A stretch of 64,000 bases of DNA from Bacteroidales bacterium (GCA_017525505.1 JAFXSR010000024.1:20129-84128), one strand, 5' to 3'; counted from the first letter of the stretch, positions 35,301 through 44,942 are shown. Notes: generated by a model not told the origin, from the letters alone. Program-made: numbers and translations.

Positions 35301-35769
35301 AGACTATGAGACTTATTGGTATTTCCGAAAAAAACACCCTGTGTTAAAACGGCATAACTTACATCGTATGCCTCAATTATGGTTCCCCGTTAAGATTTAT
35401 CGCGGCCATTACTGTGTGACTGTTGATTATGATTACATGACACATCTTACAGATTCCATGATCGTATTTCACGGAATGGAAACATATTTCCAAGAATTAG
35501 GTGATGTGCAGAAAAAAGGAAAAAAATCATGGACTTACACTATCTTTGATGATTTCTACACAAACAAATACACCATTGAGCTCAAACCCTCAAAAAAGAT
35601 AAAAGGCCTATATATTCAATCCGCTTATAACCCAAAAGGAAAGTGTATTGAGAAATCCTTGGTCGTACCCTACGAAAACTTAAAATACTTTCCTGTCATA
35701 AAAAGTGACAATAATTGCGGATTGTGGTACTTGGATTATGAAGAGCCTAATTATCCATGGCTTGAATAA
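32383..35769 (+). CDS. GH78 alpha-L-rhamnosidase with C-terminal extension
   Basis: A 1128-residue secreted glycosidase with a signal peptide (about 1-26). The order is an N-terminal Fn3-like domain (about 30-145), a carbohydrate-binding-like domain with NGQRVGDEVLQP (about 190-330), the (alpha/alpha)6 catalytic barrel with DCPHLERMGYGGDG (general acid region, about 487-500) and TTTWESWDGN, and a C-terminal beta domain to about 870. It removes terminal L-rhamnose from plant or bacterial glycans. The remaining ~250 residues (DNA about 35020-35769) are extra, cysteine-containing and more AT-rich than the catalytic part, and I do not recognise them. No SusC/SusD pair is adjacent. Confidence 0.88.
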   Translation: MKLPNRIIRFLTLWILIFSNIAQSQAQVYDLNCDGLHNPLGVESLVPHFSWKNTLTHNGQLQSAYELEVASDSLVLVKGKADLWHSGRIYSNEQIMVPYGGKQLSEKQLCFWRVRTWDERDSCTAWSTPARFAIGPLTGIKGDYIGHMLTDGKPAETPMLRKIIQLSRSNLSSSAKKKASASTRTNPVFAHINSLGYHELYVNGQRVGDEVLQPAVSQLNRHSLIVTYDITPYLHHGQNEILIWIGQGWYRDNIFNTQAYTKQGEHFNGPLVKAEICELTDGQWHTLAQSDSSWEASVSGYSYTGSWLPLQFGGERFDANVKAEWSPVSIITVDGMKTTPQQFEGNHIIDTRSPDITRLDDGSTLLDFSKVITGWLQVDFDPMSQGQEVMMEYSDYIARDDTFQSQGESDIYIANGNGKEQFCNKFHHHAFRYVRVKGAEVLDAKALQISALNPKQSSKFSCFDFIRFGAIHDMIHYTMQCLTFSGYMVDCPHLERMGYGGDGNSSTMTLQTMYDVLPTYHNWLTAWGESMGEDGSLAYVAPSFHTGGGPYWSGFIIKAPWRTYLNYGDKRMIEHLYEPMKKWLGYVKQYCDTDGLLQPWPDTKERMWFLGDWLAPNGVDVKGESVIHVSNCFLSECLSDMAKMARLLGNNEDSEQFTAQRKQLNKVIHEHFYHPEKHSYANGTPLDQAYALLIGLAPDSAIENAVTQQLLKDSYDKYNSHIAAGLMGIPIFTEWAIQNRQFQLMTDILRQWDYPGYMDMIRKGATTTWESWDGNRSRVHNCYNGIGIWFYQAVAGIRPDEDAPGYRHFFIDPQPIDIGYFQATKNTPFGKINVEIYDTLLYLTIPAGTTATLFPNTPQEQILPAGWWKIEQGKTAVEDSMHNFSTFINGQKVTIPLEYRYYDDCNYEIKEPFTENDTLFLLRHFFLWKNPDKIDTCILNYYVITHEQDSYRKNIGKRKFDYSYTNEEDYCCGDYETYWYFRKKHPVLKRHNLHRMPQLWFPVKIYRGHYCVTVDYDYMTHLTDSMIVFHGMETYFQELGDVQKKGKKSWTYTIFDDFYTNKYTIELKPSKKIKGLYIQSAYNPKGKCIEKSLVVPYENLKYFPVIKSDNNCGLWYLDYEEPNYPWLE

Positions 35770-35882
35770 CAAATGGGAAACAAGGGCAGAGGAAGATAAA
35801 ATTCCCTTCAAATTCCACAAAATTTTGTTTGACGCTATTCATTTCAAGAATTATATGTAATTTTGCATATTAAAATTTCACA

Positions 35883-37457
35883 ATGAAAATCGAAGGACAA
35901 ATTGTAGATATCATCGGACGGGAGATCTTCCCTGGCTCCGTGGAATTTGAAGGCAACACCATCACGGCGATTAATCGTCACGAGACTGTTTCGCAGCAAT
36001 ATATCATGCCAGGTTTTGTGGATGCGCACAACCACATCGAAAGCTCGATGCTACCACCTTACGAGTATGCCCGCACAGCCCTGCGCCATGGCACCATTGC
36101 CACCATCTCCGACCCACATGAGATTGCCAATGTATGCGGAAAAGAGGGAATGCGCTTCATGCTGGACGAAGCGGACATAAGCCCTATCAAGGAATGTTTT
36201 GCCGTCCCCTCCTGCGTTCCCGCCGCTTCGTTGTGCTCTTCGGGAGCCACTTTTGATGCCTCTACCGTAGCAGAGCTATTGGAAGATCCGCGCACTTACG
36301 CACTGGCCGAGATGATGAACTTTCCCGGAGTGGTGAACCAAGATGCCGAATGCTTGGACAAGATAGAAGCCGCTCACCGATTGGGCAAGCCCGTGGACGG
36401 CCATGCACCATCACTCACAGGTGAGTCCCTGAAGAAATACGTGGCCGCTGGCATCACCACCGACCATGAAGTCAACAACCTGGAAGAAGCGGAAGAGAAA
36501 ATAGCCTTGGGGATGAAAATCCTCATCCGTGAAGGTAGCACTGCGCGCAATTTCAACGCCCTGCACCCGCTCATCAGCCGTCACAAGGACATGTTGATGT
36601 TCTGCACCGACGACCTCAAAGCCGCAGACATGCTCGATGGTCATATCAACAAGCTGCTGCGCAAGTGCTTGTACATCGGGTACGACCTTTTCGATGTGCT
36701 GCAAATCGCCACCCTGAACCCTGTGAGGCATTACCATATTCCCTTGGGGCTGTTACGTCCTGGCGACCCCGCTGACTTCATCATCTGCAACGACCTTAAA
36801 AACTTCTCTCCCACAGCCACATATGTGGAAGGTGTACGGGTTGACAACCTTCCTTACCGCCCTGTACCGCGACTGCTCAACAATTTCCATGCCGAACCCA
36901 TCAGCGTCAGCGACATCGCCGACAACGTGGATGGCAAAGAAGTTTTCGACGTTATCCAAGTAATTGACGGAGATTTATACACACCCCATATCAAACTCTC
37001 CAAAGAAAACATGGAACAGGCCCAGAAGATTGTAGTCATTAACCGCTATGAACCTCATGCCCACATCGGCATCGGCTACATCAAAGGCTTCGACATACAC
37101 AATGGGGCACTGGCCCAGAGTATTGCCCACGACAGCCATCACATTATCGCCACCGGCAGCAGCGACGAGCTGATTGTGAAAGCAGTGAACGAGCTGATAC
37201 GTATGAAAGGCGGCATTGTAGTCGCCAGCCCCGACAAAATAAGCTCGCTGGCTTTGCCTATTGCGGGCCTCATGTCCAACAGCCCCATCGACGAGGTGGC
37301 CACCGCCCAGCAGGAAATCAACACGCATCTTCACATGCAGCACTGTCCGCTGCAATCACCCATGATATCCCTCAGCTTCATGCAACTCATCGTCATCCCC
37401 GAACTGAAAATTACCGACCAAGGACTGTTTGATGTGAAGAAATTTGAATATATCTAA
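35883..37457 (+). CDS. ade: adenine deaminase
   Basis: A 524-residue amidohydrolase that converts adenine to hypoxanthine and ammonia in purine salvage. PGFVDAHNHIESSM gives the HxH metal motif near residue 50, followed by DPHEIANVCG, HAP and a TDHE segment. The C-terminal adenine deaminase domain is present. It is slightly shorter than the B. subtilis form. A -7 box TAATTTTG at 35858-35865 lies just upstream, implying a very short leader. Confidence 0.93.
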   Translation: MKIEGQIVDIIGREIFPGSVEFEGNTITAINRHETVSQQYIMPGFVDAHNHIESSMLPPYEYARTALRHGTIATISDPHEIANVCGKEGMRFMLDEADISPIKECFAVPSCVPAASLCSSGATFDASTVAELLEDPRTYALAEMMNFPGVVNQDAECLDKIEAAHRLGKPVDGHAPSLTGESLKKYVAAGITTDHEVNNLEEAEEKIALGMKILIREGSTARNFNALHPLISRHKDMLMFCTDDLKAADMLDGHINKLLRKCLYIGYDLFDVLQIATLNPVRHYHIPLGLLRPGDPADFIICNDLKNFSPTATYVEGVRVDNLPYRPVPRLLNNFHAEPISVSDIADNVDGKEVFDVIQVIDGDLYTPHIKLSKENMEQAQKIVVINRYEPHAHIGIGYIKGFDIHNGALAQSIAHDSHHIIATGSSDELIVKAVNELIRMKGGIVVASPDKISSLALPIAGLMSNSPIDEVATAQQEINTHLHMQHCPLQSPMISLSFMQLIVIPELKITDQGLFDVKKFEYI

Positions 37458-37528
37458 TTTTTTCAGCATAATAGAAACAATATAACCATCGTTTTTTATT
37501 TCAGAATATGATCAAGGTAAAACACATC

Positions 37529-39067
37529 ATGAAAAAAACAGCCTTATTATTGTTTGCCATCGCCATAACCACCTGTACGTTGGCCCAAAGTGTGAGTTTA
37601 TCCAAACCTTTCTCCAACACATGGCTCAGAAGACCATTTGTACATAGTATTCCTATCGGGCAAGATGAAACTAACACTTATATGTATCAATACATTCGTA
37701 CAACAGATCCCGGGCAACCTAAAAACTATACAGAGCATCTATACATTATAAACAAATCATCATTACAATCCACCGACATACCCGTCACAATTCCCAAAAC
37801 ACATGTGATGATGGGGGGATTCGCCAATGGCAACGACATCATAGCCGTATATAGACATGCCAGCAAAAAAAACGACTACGTTAACTTCACAATAGCCAAT
37901 ATTGACAGAAATAACAATACCATTACATTTAATGATGCCAGCACTATATCAAACGCAACCAACAAACATTATTGGCCTGAATATAAGACTGCCAAGTCTC
38001 CTAACGGCAAAATGATGGCAATTCTCACGATGGTTACTGGAAAAAACAACCAGTTAGAAAACCTTTTTGCCGCCGTAGTGAACAATCAAGGAGAATTTGT
38101 ATGGAGCGGCACAATCTCTCCCCAATTCAACGGCAAAACTTTTGCCATTGGCCAACTTCTCGTGGACAATGACGGTATCATATACCTGCCAGCATACACC
38201 TGTCAATTACGTGGCGAAAATGTTTCAAATGTTGAATTCATGATGAACATTTGTAAAGAAGATGGAACTGTATCTGTCACCGAATCAGGCAACTTCGGAG
38301 CTTTGCAGAACTTCACAGCCAAAATCCTTTCCGATGGCAATATCATCGTAGCAGGTTATTATACAGACAGTTATACCAACACCGCCACCCATTCAAGCGG
38401 CTACTTTTTCTATAAATTTGATCCCCAAACTGAATCTATCAACGATATACAAAACTATAGCTTCAGCAACAATTATGTAGAGAAAAACACATGGGCACGA
38501 TTCTCCAATGTCTTAGGCAACCAACAATACTCCATTAGTGCCGACAATATTTACGAACTTGAAAACGGAAGTTTGGTACTCTGTGGCGAGCATCGCTTCC
38601 TAAAAGCCATTTACGACCCCAATATGAACAGCTACAATTACCAATTCCTTACCAAGAACATACTTGTTTCAACCTTATTGACCGATGGCACTTCCTTATT
38701 TTCCATGATTGAGAAACAACAACTCGCAGGATTGGCAGTCAACATAAGCGGAAGCTGGTCATCTCTTAACATCTCTTATTCGGCTTTTGCACACCAGAAC
38801 GATATGTACTTCGTTTTCAACGATGACATCAAGAACATCCCCTACCCTGGCAAAGATGTTGTGTGCGGAGTTGGTGGATTAACATTCCCGAAAGATATGG
38901 AGACAGTCTTGATGCGTCTTACTCCTGAACAAGAAATCACACAAAAAGTATTACGTGATCCCAACCAGCATTTCTACGCTATTGAATTTACAGATGATAA
39001 CGCCTTCTATACCACCGGTGTAGGAAAAAGCAATCTGTACTTCAACAAATATACTGTCGAAGAATAA
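37529..39067 (+). CDS. secreted hypothetical protein, propeller-like
   Basis: A 512-residue protein with a signal peptide (hydrophobic residues 4-19, cleavage near TLAQ). The mature part consists of recurring strands with Asn/Gly/Asp turns (YRHASKKNDYVNF..., DGIIYLPAYTC, SDGNIIVAGYY), consistent with a beta-propeller. No enzyme motif and no T9SS sorting domain are seen. The start at 37529 is preferred over 37508 for the signal peptide. A strong hairpin terminator follows. Confidence 0.6.
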   Translation: MKKTALLLFAIAITTCTLAQSVSLSKPFSNTWLRRPFVHSIPIGQDETNTYMYQYIRTTDPGQPKNYTEHLYIINKSSLQSTDIPVTIPKTHVMMGGFANGNDIIAVYRHASKKNDYVNFTIANIDRNNNTITFNDASTISNATNKHYWPEYKTAKSPNGKMMAILTMVTGKNNQLENLFAAVVNNQGEFVWSGTISPQFNGKTFAIGQLLVDNDGIIYLPAYTCQLRGENVSNVEFMMNICKEDGTVSVTESGNFGALQNFTAKILSDGNIIVAGYYTDSYTNTATHSSGYFFYKFDPQTESINDIQNYSFSNNYVEKNTWARFSNVLGNQQYSISADNIYELENGSLVLCGEHRFLKAIYDPNMNSYNYQFLTKNILVSTLLTDGTSLFSMIEKQQLAGLAVNISGSWSSLNISYSAFAHQNDMYFVFNDDIKNIPYPGKDVVCGVGGLTFPKDMETVLMRLTPEQEITQKVLRDPNQHFYAIEFTDDNAFYTTGVGKSNLYFNKYTVEE

Positions 39068-39087
39068 ACCTAAAAGGGACACTTTTG

Positions 39088-39132
39088 TTTGGAATCTGAC
39101 GACTTCCACGAGTCATCAGATTCCAAATTTTT
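39088..39132 (+). terminator. intrinsic terminator between convergent genes
   Basis: A 12-bp perfect stem TTTGGAATCTGA (39088-39099) / TCAGATTCCAAA (39116-39127) followed by TTTTT. The right arm overlaps the end of the minus-strand gene. Confidence 0.85.
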
Positions 39133-41191
39133 CCCTATTCCACAGCACATAGCGACAGGCTTTCAGCAGCAAACTGAAATGTGAAAAGTTACGCCCTACC
39201 ATAGAAGGAGGCGTGATTTCGCTGACAAACTGCATGAACGGCAGGCTCGTACCAGGGAAGGCATATCCTTCGCATTGCACTTGGAATGGAGTCCTATACG
39301 GGAAATATCCATAACCACATGCATTGTCAGTGTTGCTAATGACAAGTGTCTTCCCTTTCTGATTTTGGAAGGTGATTTCCAAGGTGCTATAACTGGTACA
39401 ACCACCATCCCAGTCTGTTTTAACAATGTCCGTCCAAACATTATCACCAAGCTGGGGCAATACACCCAAAATTCGCTCAACCGTAATACTGTCACCCAAA
39501 TAATCAAAAATACTCCTTGATCTTGAAAACAGATAACGCCTGAGAGAGTCATAATCAGCTTGTGTAAATCCAAAATCGGAAACTTTCACGGATGCATCAT
39601 AACCGACATTGAGAGCCTCCAATTGTTCATAGAGTTGTTTGGCTGGAATGTTTTTAACAAAATCATGTTTTTTTCGCAACGACAATTTCTTGACGACAAA
39701 AGAATTGCCATCAAGACGATATAAGACATTCTCCTCATAGCGTTGTCCGTCACAAGGGAAGAACTTGTAAACAATGTTTACAGATTGAACTGGACTTTTA
39801 AGAAAATCCTCCAATGGACGCTCATAGCGGAATGGAGTGATTACCGCAGTATCCATTGCCACGAGGTATAGGCGAGCACCATCGGAAAGCAGTAAATTTC
39901 CAGCAAATTCTCCTCTACAGACCTGCACATTTTTGATAGGGAAAGCTGTCTTCAAATGCCTATACCATTTCTGCTCACTTTTATCATAAAAGATAAGTTC
40001 ATCGGCATTTGCCAAGGCCACACGAGTATTGTTCGCCACAAGCTCCTGTTCCGCACGACCGTCCTTTTGGCTAATGGAGTATTCACGATGGGGTCCAAGC
40101 GCCACATCTTCGGTATAGAGTCCGCAAGAGGTCAACCCATCCGTTGAAAAACGGTAAAGAGTGTCAATTTTGCTTCGAAGAAACCTCATCTTATGAGCGT
40201 TATACGACATACCATAAACTGACTGACGGTCAGCATATTTTATCTTTGCAAAATAGCAAGGGCCACCCGTGTTCACGGTATCGTAAGTAAGCATGTCGGA
40301 GCTACGCAACAAGGAATTTCCCCATGTGACGATTACCCATTCATTACTTTCGCGGTCCACAATAAAATCGCGGATATCAAGCGGTATTTCCTTCCAACAG
40401 ATGGTATCGATGGAAGTCCAGAAATACTTGTCAGACTGCTCTACAACAAGTATAGAGCGGCAAATCGCAAATTCGAAGAAATAGGAACGTTGCTTGATTT
40501 CCGGATGCTGTTCACAGGGCGTTGGCACCGCCTCGTAATGCTTCCAGTTGTCCTTGGTAATCAGTATTTCATCCCTTGTCTTACCAGAGGAATCCTTCAT
40601 ATCGCGCTTCCCCACACCGCAAAGCCCATTATTATCCATGTCGAATTTCAAAGAAGATAGATAGGGTATCGAGGCAAGCTCCCTAAAATGAAGGCCTTTA
40701 TCTATAGAATAATATAAAATGCTGTCAACTCTTAGCCAAACCTTCCCGCCAGCACGACTTTCAACCCATATTTTGTCCCGTTTCATTCTTTGTGGCATAG
40801 ACAGGAAATCCCAGTTTTTGCCTCCATTGGTGGAGCGCATGTACTTGTTGTATCGGGATGTTGAATCAGAAGGATCAAACATTCGGCCAAAAACAAGCAC
40901 CGTATTGGTATCCGGGCACACCACATAGCTGAAATCCACCGCAATACTATAAGGATGAGGCACTTTTTTCCAAACAGAAGACATTCCGTGTGTATGCCAT
41001 AGACTATAGTTGTTGCTCAACCAGATTTCACCCGAGGGAGAGACGGCAAAAGAAGCGTCGAACGCATCGAAATGCAAACTTGACTTATAGTCCCGAGACG
41101 TGTTTTGCCACATATTCCGCTCCCCTTGACCTTGTCCCACAACGCCAAACAAACTTAACAGCAGCACAACAGTGGCGATTAATTGTTTCAT
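39116..41191 (-). CDS. secreted BNR/Asp-box repeat protein
   Basis: A 691-residue protein with a signal peptide (about 1-20). At least two Asp-box-like turns (RSTNGGKNWDF and SIDKGLHFREL) indicate a beta-propeller of the sortilin/sialidase-like class. There is no sialidase active-site RIP motif, so an enzyme function is not supported. The C-terminal third is different and unassigned. Its upstream gap contains the terminator of the S9 peptidase gene. Confidence 0.65.
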   Translation of the reverse strand: MKQLIATVVLLLSLFGVVGQGQGERNMWQNTSRDYKSSLHFDAFDASFAVSPSGEIWLSNNYSLWHTHGMSSVWKKVPHPYSIAVDFSYVVCPDTNTVLVFGRMFDPSDSTSRYNKYMRSTNGGKNWDFLSMPQRMKRDKIWVESRAGGKVWLRVDSILYYSIDKGLHFRELASIPYLSSLKFDMDNNGLCGVGKRDMKDSSGKTRDEILITKDNWKHYEAVPTPCEQHPEIKQRSYFFEFAICRSILVVEQSDKYFWTSIDTICWKEIPLDIRDFIVDRESNEWVIVTWGNSLLRSSDMLTYDTVNTGGPCYFAKIKYADRQSVYGMSYNAHKMRFLRSKIDTLYRFSTDGLTSCGLYTEDVALGPHREYSISQKDGRAEQELVANNTRVALANADELIFYDKSEQKWYRHLKTAFPIKNVQVCRGEFAGNLLLSDGARLYLVAMDTAVITPFRYERPLEDFLKSPVQSVNIVYKFFPCDGQRYEENVLYRLDGNSFVVKKLSLRKKHDFVKNIPAKQLYEQLEALNVGYDASVKVSDFGFTQADYDSLRRYLFSRSRSIFDYLGDSITVERILGVLPQLGDNVWTDIVKTDWDGGCTSYSTLEITFQNQKGKTLVISNTDNACGYGYFPYRTPFQVQCEGYAFPGTSLPFMQFVSEITPPSMVGRNFSHFSLLLKACRYVLWNREKFGI

Positions 41192-41202
41192 AATATGATA
41201 GT

Positions 41203-41241
41203 TAAAAAATGTAGGGCTATCGCTATGCGAGAACCCTACAT
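41203..41241 (-). terminator. intrinsic terminator of the S9 peptidase gene
   Basis: ATGTAGGG (41209-41216) pairs with CCCTACAT (41234-41241). Read on the minus strand, the stem is followed by TTTTTT. Confidence 0.75.
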
Positions 41242-41285
41242 GTTATTATAGAATCAATATATTATCTCGCAATATTATTCATGCT

Positions 41286-43394
41286 CTACTTCAAATTCGT
41301 ATCAAACCAATCGATGAAGTTGCGGTGCCAGAGGAGGCTGTTCTGCGGTCTCAGCACCCAGTGGGTCTCGTCGGGGAAGTAGAGGTAACGGCTCGGAATG
41401 TGGCGCATTTGGGCGGCATTGTAGGCAGCCATGCCTTCGGAGGCCACAATACGGAAGTCGAACTCACTATGGATGACACAGATAGGCGCATTCCATTTAT
41501 CTACAAACAAATGCGGTGAGTTGGCATAGCTCTTCTTCACCTGCGGGTTGTTCCAATCCCAGTAAGGACCACCAATATCCCAATTGTCGAACCACATCTC
41601 CTCGGTTTCGAGATACTGCTGCTCGAAATTGAACATACCATTGTGAGCCAACAAAGCTTTGAATCTTCTTCCGTCATTATATCCTTTCACATCGTAATTG
41701 TGACCAGCTAACCAATAAACACTATAACCACCGAAGCTGGCACCACAAGCGCCCAAACGTTCTTTGTCAATCTGTTTCACATTATCGGTAAAATAGTCAG
41801 CAGCAGTCATATAGTCCTGCATACAAAGTCCGCCATAATCGCCGCTGATTTCCTCGGTCCAGGCCTGACCAAAACCCACAGTACCACGACGGTTGGGAGC
41901 GATAATGAAATATTCGGCACCGCTCATCACCATGAAGTTCCAACGGGTGCTCCAGAACTGCCCCACTTCGGATTGCGGACCGCCTTCGCAGTACAGCAAT
42001 GCGGGATAAGTCTTGGTGCTGTCGTAGTTGTACGGATAAATCAGCCATGTAAGCATATCCTGTCCATCCACCGTCTTGATCCAGTGCTCTTCCACCTTGC
42101 CCATACGAACCTGTGAGAGGACATCATCATTGATAGCGGAAAGTTTCTTGCCTTCGCCCTTGTCATCCGTCAGATTGTAAACATAAATCTCCGAAGGATA
42201 CTGCATGGATACCTGGTCGGCATAGAGTTTGCCATCTGCCAACTCGAAACTATGCACATCGTGATAGCCGTAAGAAATCTGGCGGAACTCCTTAGTTTCG
42301 CGGTTGCAAGCGAAAATCTGGTCGGTACCACGGTAATAGACAACGCCCAGAATTTCCTCGTCGTCGTCGGTCCAGCTGATACCCGTAAAATAATAGTCGA
42401 AATTCTCCGACATATTGGTACGCTCACCCGTGGCGAGGTCCATCACCATCAGACGAATCAGGTCGCTCTCGTAACCATCGCGTTCCATGCTCTCCCAAGC
42501 GATATATTTTCCATCGTGGCTGAACACAGGGTTCTGGTCGTAGCCCATAATGCCCTCACTGATATTCTTAGTGGTCTTACTGTCAATATTATACAGATAA
42601 ATATCACTGTTGGTGGAATGTGCGTAATCGTAGCCGGTTTTCTTGCGGCAAGTATAGGCGATGGTTTTGCTGTCGGGGCTGTAGTTGTACTGCTCCACCC
42701 CTCCCCAAGGACGCATCGGGCATTCGAAAGTACTGTCGATCAAAGCCGTGGAATGCTCAACATCAATTTTCGAGCCGTCAAAAGAAGCCAAGAAAATCTG
42801 TGGAATCTCATCCACCCAGTTGTCCCAGTGGCGATACATCAAGTCCTCGTTGATGCGGCCTGTGGTTTTACCCAGTCCCTCATACAATTTTTGCAGATGT
42901 TCCGGGCGTTTCACCGGAATGGTAGCGATATAAACGACAGACTTGCCATCGGGAGCCAGTTTGAAGCCTTCAAGACCATTTTCGAAAGTACCGATTACCT
43001 TCTCAGTCTTGCTTTTCACATCCATGGAACGGACTTCATTGCCACGGCAGAACAGCAGCGTATTCTCATCCTGCCAAACGGGGTTGAACTCACTTTGGGC
43101 GGTAGTCGTCAAACGCACAGCCTCTCCTCCCTCGGTAGGAAGCAGGTAAATTTCCGCATTCCCCTTGTTCTCCTCCATACTGTAGTAAGTCATGGTGTAA
43201 GCGATTTGCTTTCCATCGGGTGAGACAGCATATTCGCCCATCTTACCCAGCGACCACATCACTTCGGGCGTAAAGCGGCCGTCTTGTACTTGGAATTCCG
43301 GTTTTCCGATGACCTTCTCATCAGAAGTTTCCTGTTTCTTTGTGCAGCTGGCCAACAATGCCACCACTGCGAATACAATAAATATTTTCTTCAT
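41286..43394 (-). CDS. S9 family serine peptidase, lipoprotein (dipeptidyl-peptidase-like)
   Basis: A 702-residue protein with a lipoprotein signal (LLASC, Cys at 17 from the ATG at 43394; a longer in-frame start at 43463 would bury the signal). An N-terminal beta-propeller is followed by an alpha/beta-hydrolase domain with the nucleophile GASFGG, the acid in HSEFDFRI and the His in DETHWVL. It resembles the DPP5/prolyl-oligopeptidase group, which trims peptides in the periplasm of asaccharolytic Bacteroidetes. A -7 TAATTTTG (minus, 43431-43438) with TTG 22 bp away is a weak promoter. Confidence 0.88.
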   Translation of the reverse strand: MKKIFIVFAVVALLASCTKKQETSDEKVIGKPEFQVQDGRFTPEVMWSLGKMGEYAVSPDGKQIAYTMTYYSMEENKGNAEIYLLPTEGGEAVRLTTTAQSEFNPVWQDENTLLFCRGNEVRSMDVKSKTEKVIGTFENGLEGFKLAPDGKSVVYIATIPVKRPEHLQKLYEGLGKTTGRINEDLMYRHWDNWVDEIPQIFLASFDGSKIDVEHSTALIDSTFECPMRPWGGVEQYNYSPDSKTIAYTCRKKTGYDYAHSTNSDIYLYNIDSKTTKNISEGIMGYDQNPVFSHDGKYIAWESMERDGYESDLIRLMVMDLATGERTNMSENFDYYFTGISWTDDDEEILGVVYYRGTDQIFACNRETKEFRQISYGYHDVHSFELADGKLYADQVSMQYPSEIYVYNLTDDKGEGKKLSAINDDVLSQVRMGKVEEHWIKTVDGQDMLTWLIYPYNYDSTKTYPALLYCEGGPQSEVGQFWSTRWNFMVMSGAEYFIIAPNRRGTVGFGQAWTEEISGDYGGLCMQDYMTAADYFTDNVKQIDKERLGACGASFGGYSVYWLAGHNYDVKGYNDGRRFKALLAHNGMFNFEQQYLETEEMWFDNWDIGGPYWDWNNPQVKKSYANSPHLFVDKWNAPICVIHSEFDFRIVASEGMAAYNAAQMRHIPSRYLYFPDETHWVLRPQNSLLWHRNFIDWFDTNLK

Positions 43395-43500
43395 AGGTAT
43401 AAAAATTGATTTCCTATTATAATGAGGATGCAAAATTACGTGAAATTTCCGAGATATGGACAAGCGCGCAAAATAAATTTACTTCACATATCTGTAATCA

Positions 43501-44922
43501 CTAAGAGAAGGTGTTAAACAGTTCCTCCATGGTAACCTCCGACTGAATGTCACCGGCATATCGGTTCCGGGATATGCCATGAGTAGTAATCATGGTCAAG
43601 TAAAGAGCTTTCCTTGTTTTGGTTTGCTGTCTGAAAAGCTCTCTCCTACTCATCAGTTTCTTATGGTATGCTCTTGTGATCTCATATTCAGCCGCAGCAT
43701 ATTTCATTTCACACAAATTGATGGTTTGGTCGCGACGGTCAATCAGCAAATCAATCTGCGCACCTTGTTCCTTGTCCTTACTATACCAAGAGCTCACATC
43801 GCTTTGTATGCCATTAATACCCAGAGCTTTTTTTATCTGTGGAATATGCAACAGGCAAACCTGCTCGAAAGCATATCCTCGCCAAGTGTTACGCGCCGGT
43901 GTATCCAGCATATTGGTCCAATGGTGGGCATCCCTTCCATTGTATCTTTTAACAAAACGCAGATAAAACAAAGAAAACAGGTCCGTCAACTGAAACATAG
44001 CCTCCCGTTCCACTTTCCCGAATGCGGAATATTTCCGGATAAAATCACAATTGCACAAATTATTGAGTATCTCCGTCAAACTTCCGCCATCGGGCAATTT
44101 CAACGCGCGCAAAATTTCTTGCCGTGACATGCCGATGGACTTCTTCGCCAAAAGGGCTATCACAGACTTATAAGCTTCAGACTGCGAAAACAAAGACTGA
44201 AACAAAAAATCGTACTCGTTTTTCAATTGGGCCGAAGAAGAGTAAAACAAGGCATCAACATTCTGGTCAAGGCTCAAGTTTTTCTGTAGCAGGCTCAGGT
44301 AATATGGCACACCTCCGAACACCATATAGCAATCCAGTATCTGCCTTCGGTTCCACCTGATTTTTTGCTTTTCAAGAAACTGCTCTGTTTCCAGAAGTGA
44401 GAAAGGTTCCAAAGGTATATTACGGGTCACTCTCCCGTGTAAACCACCTTTACCCTTAAGAAACTTGTCTGTCATCCAAGTGGTAGCCGAACCACAGACA
44501 ATCAGTTTCAAATCGGCTTGTGTACTCCCCCAGCTGTTCCAAAAAGTCTCGAAAGCCTTCAGGAAACGGCTACGTGGCGTGTCCATCCATGGCAATTCGT
44601 CGATGAAAACAACCTTGGCCTTTTGTCTGCAATGTGACAAATGATGTTTCAGCTGGTCAAACGCATCGAACCAATTTCCAACAGGAGGATAAGAACCTTT
44701 CGCATAAGTATTTAACTGCTTGTTAAAAAAAGAGAGCTGCTCACTCTTTGTCCCTTCATAAATTCCTGTAGTATAAAATGCGAACTTATCTTTGAAATAC
44801 TGCCGGATTAAAAAAGTCTTCCCGATTCGACGTCTTCCGTAAACAGCAATCAATTCCGAACTATCGCTTTCCACACTGTTTTTCAACAAGTTACATTCAA
44901 CTTTACGCCCTATAAGTTCCAT
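43501..44922 (-). CDS. AAA ATPase with C-terminal DUF234 domain
   Basis: A 473-residue ATPase of the archaeal-ATPase / DUF234 group. Walker A GRRRIGKT is at residues 29-36 and Walker B KVVFIDELPWMD at about 108-119. The C-terminal DUF234 region (from about 315) has GYAFEQVCL and SQID/QIDLLIDRRDQTINLCEMKYA, a PD-(D/E)XK-like nuclease fold with D and ExK. These proteins are common and patchily distributed in Bacteroidetes and archaea; function is not established. Its promoter lies in the first unit of a 53-bp tandem array. Confidence 0.85.
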   Translation of the reverse strand: MELIGRKVECNLLKNSVESDSSELIAVYGRRRIGKTFLIRQYFKDKFAFYTTGIYEGTKSEQLSFFNKQLNTYAKGSYPPVGNWFDAFDQLKHHLSHCRQKAKVVFIDELPWMDTPRSRFLKAFETFWNSWGSTQADLKLIVCGSATTWMTDKFLKGKGGLHGRVTRNIPLEPFSLLETEQFLEKQKIRWNRRQILDCYMVFGGVPYYLSLLQKNLSLDQNVDALFYSSSAQLKNEYDFLFQSLFSQSEAYKSVIALLAKKSIGMSRQEILRALKLPDGGSLTEILNNLCNCDFIRKYSAFGKVEREAMFQLTDLFSLFYLRFVKRYNGRDAHHWTNMLDTPARNTWRGYAFEQVCLLHIPQIKKALGINGIQSDVSSWYSKDKEQGAQIDLLIDRRDQTINLCEMKYAAAEYEITRAYHKKLMSRRELFRQQTKTRKALYLTMITTHGISRNRYAGDIQSEVTMEELFNTFS

Positions 44923-44942
44923 AGTAATATCATTTTAATTCC

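Noticed and set aside
35700..35769. GH78 C-terminal end as a true third copy of the island paralog domain
   Set aside because: Only a Cys and a WYL stretch match; the spacing and the remaining cysteines do not.
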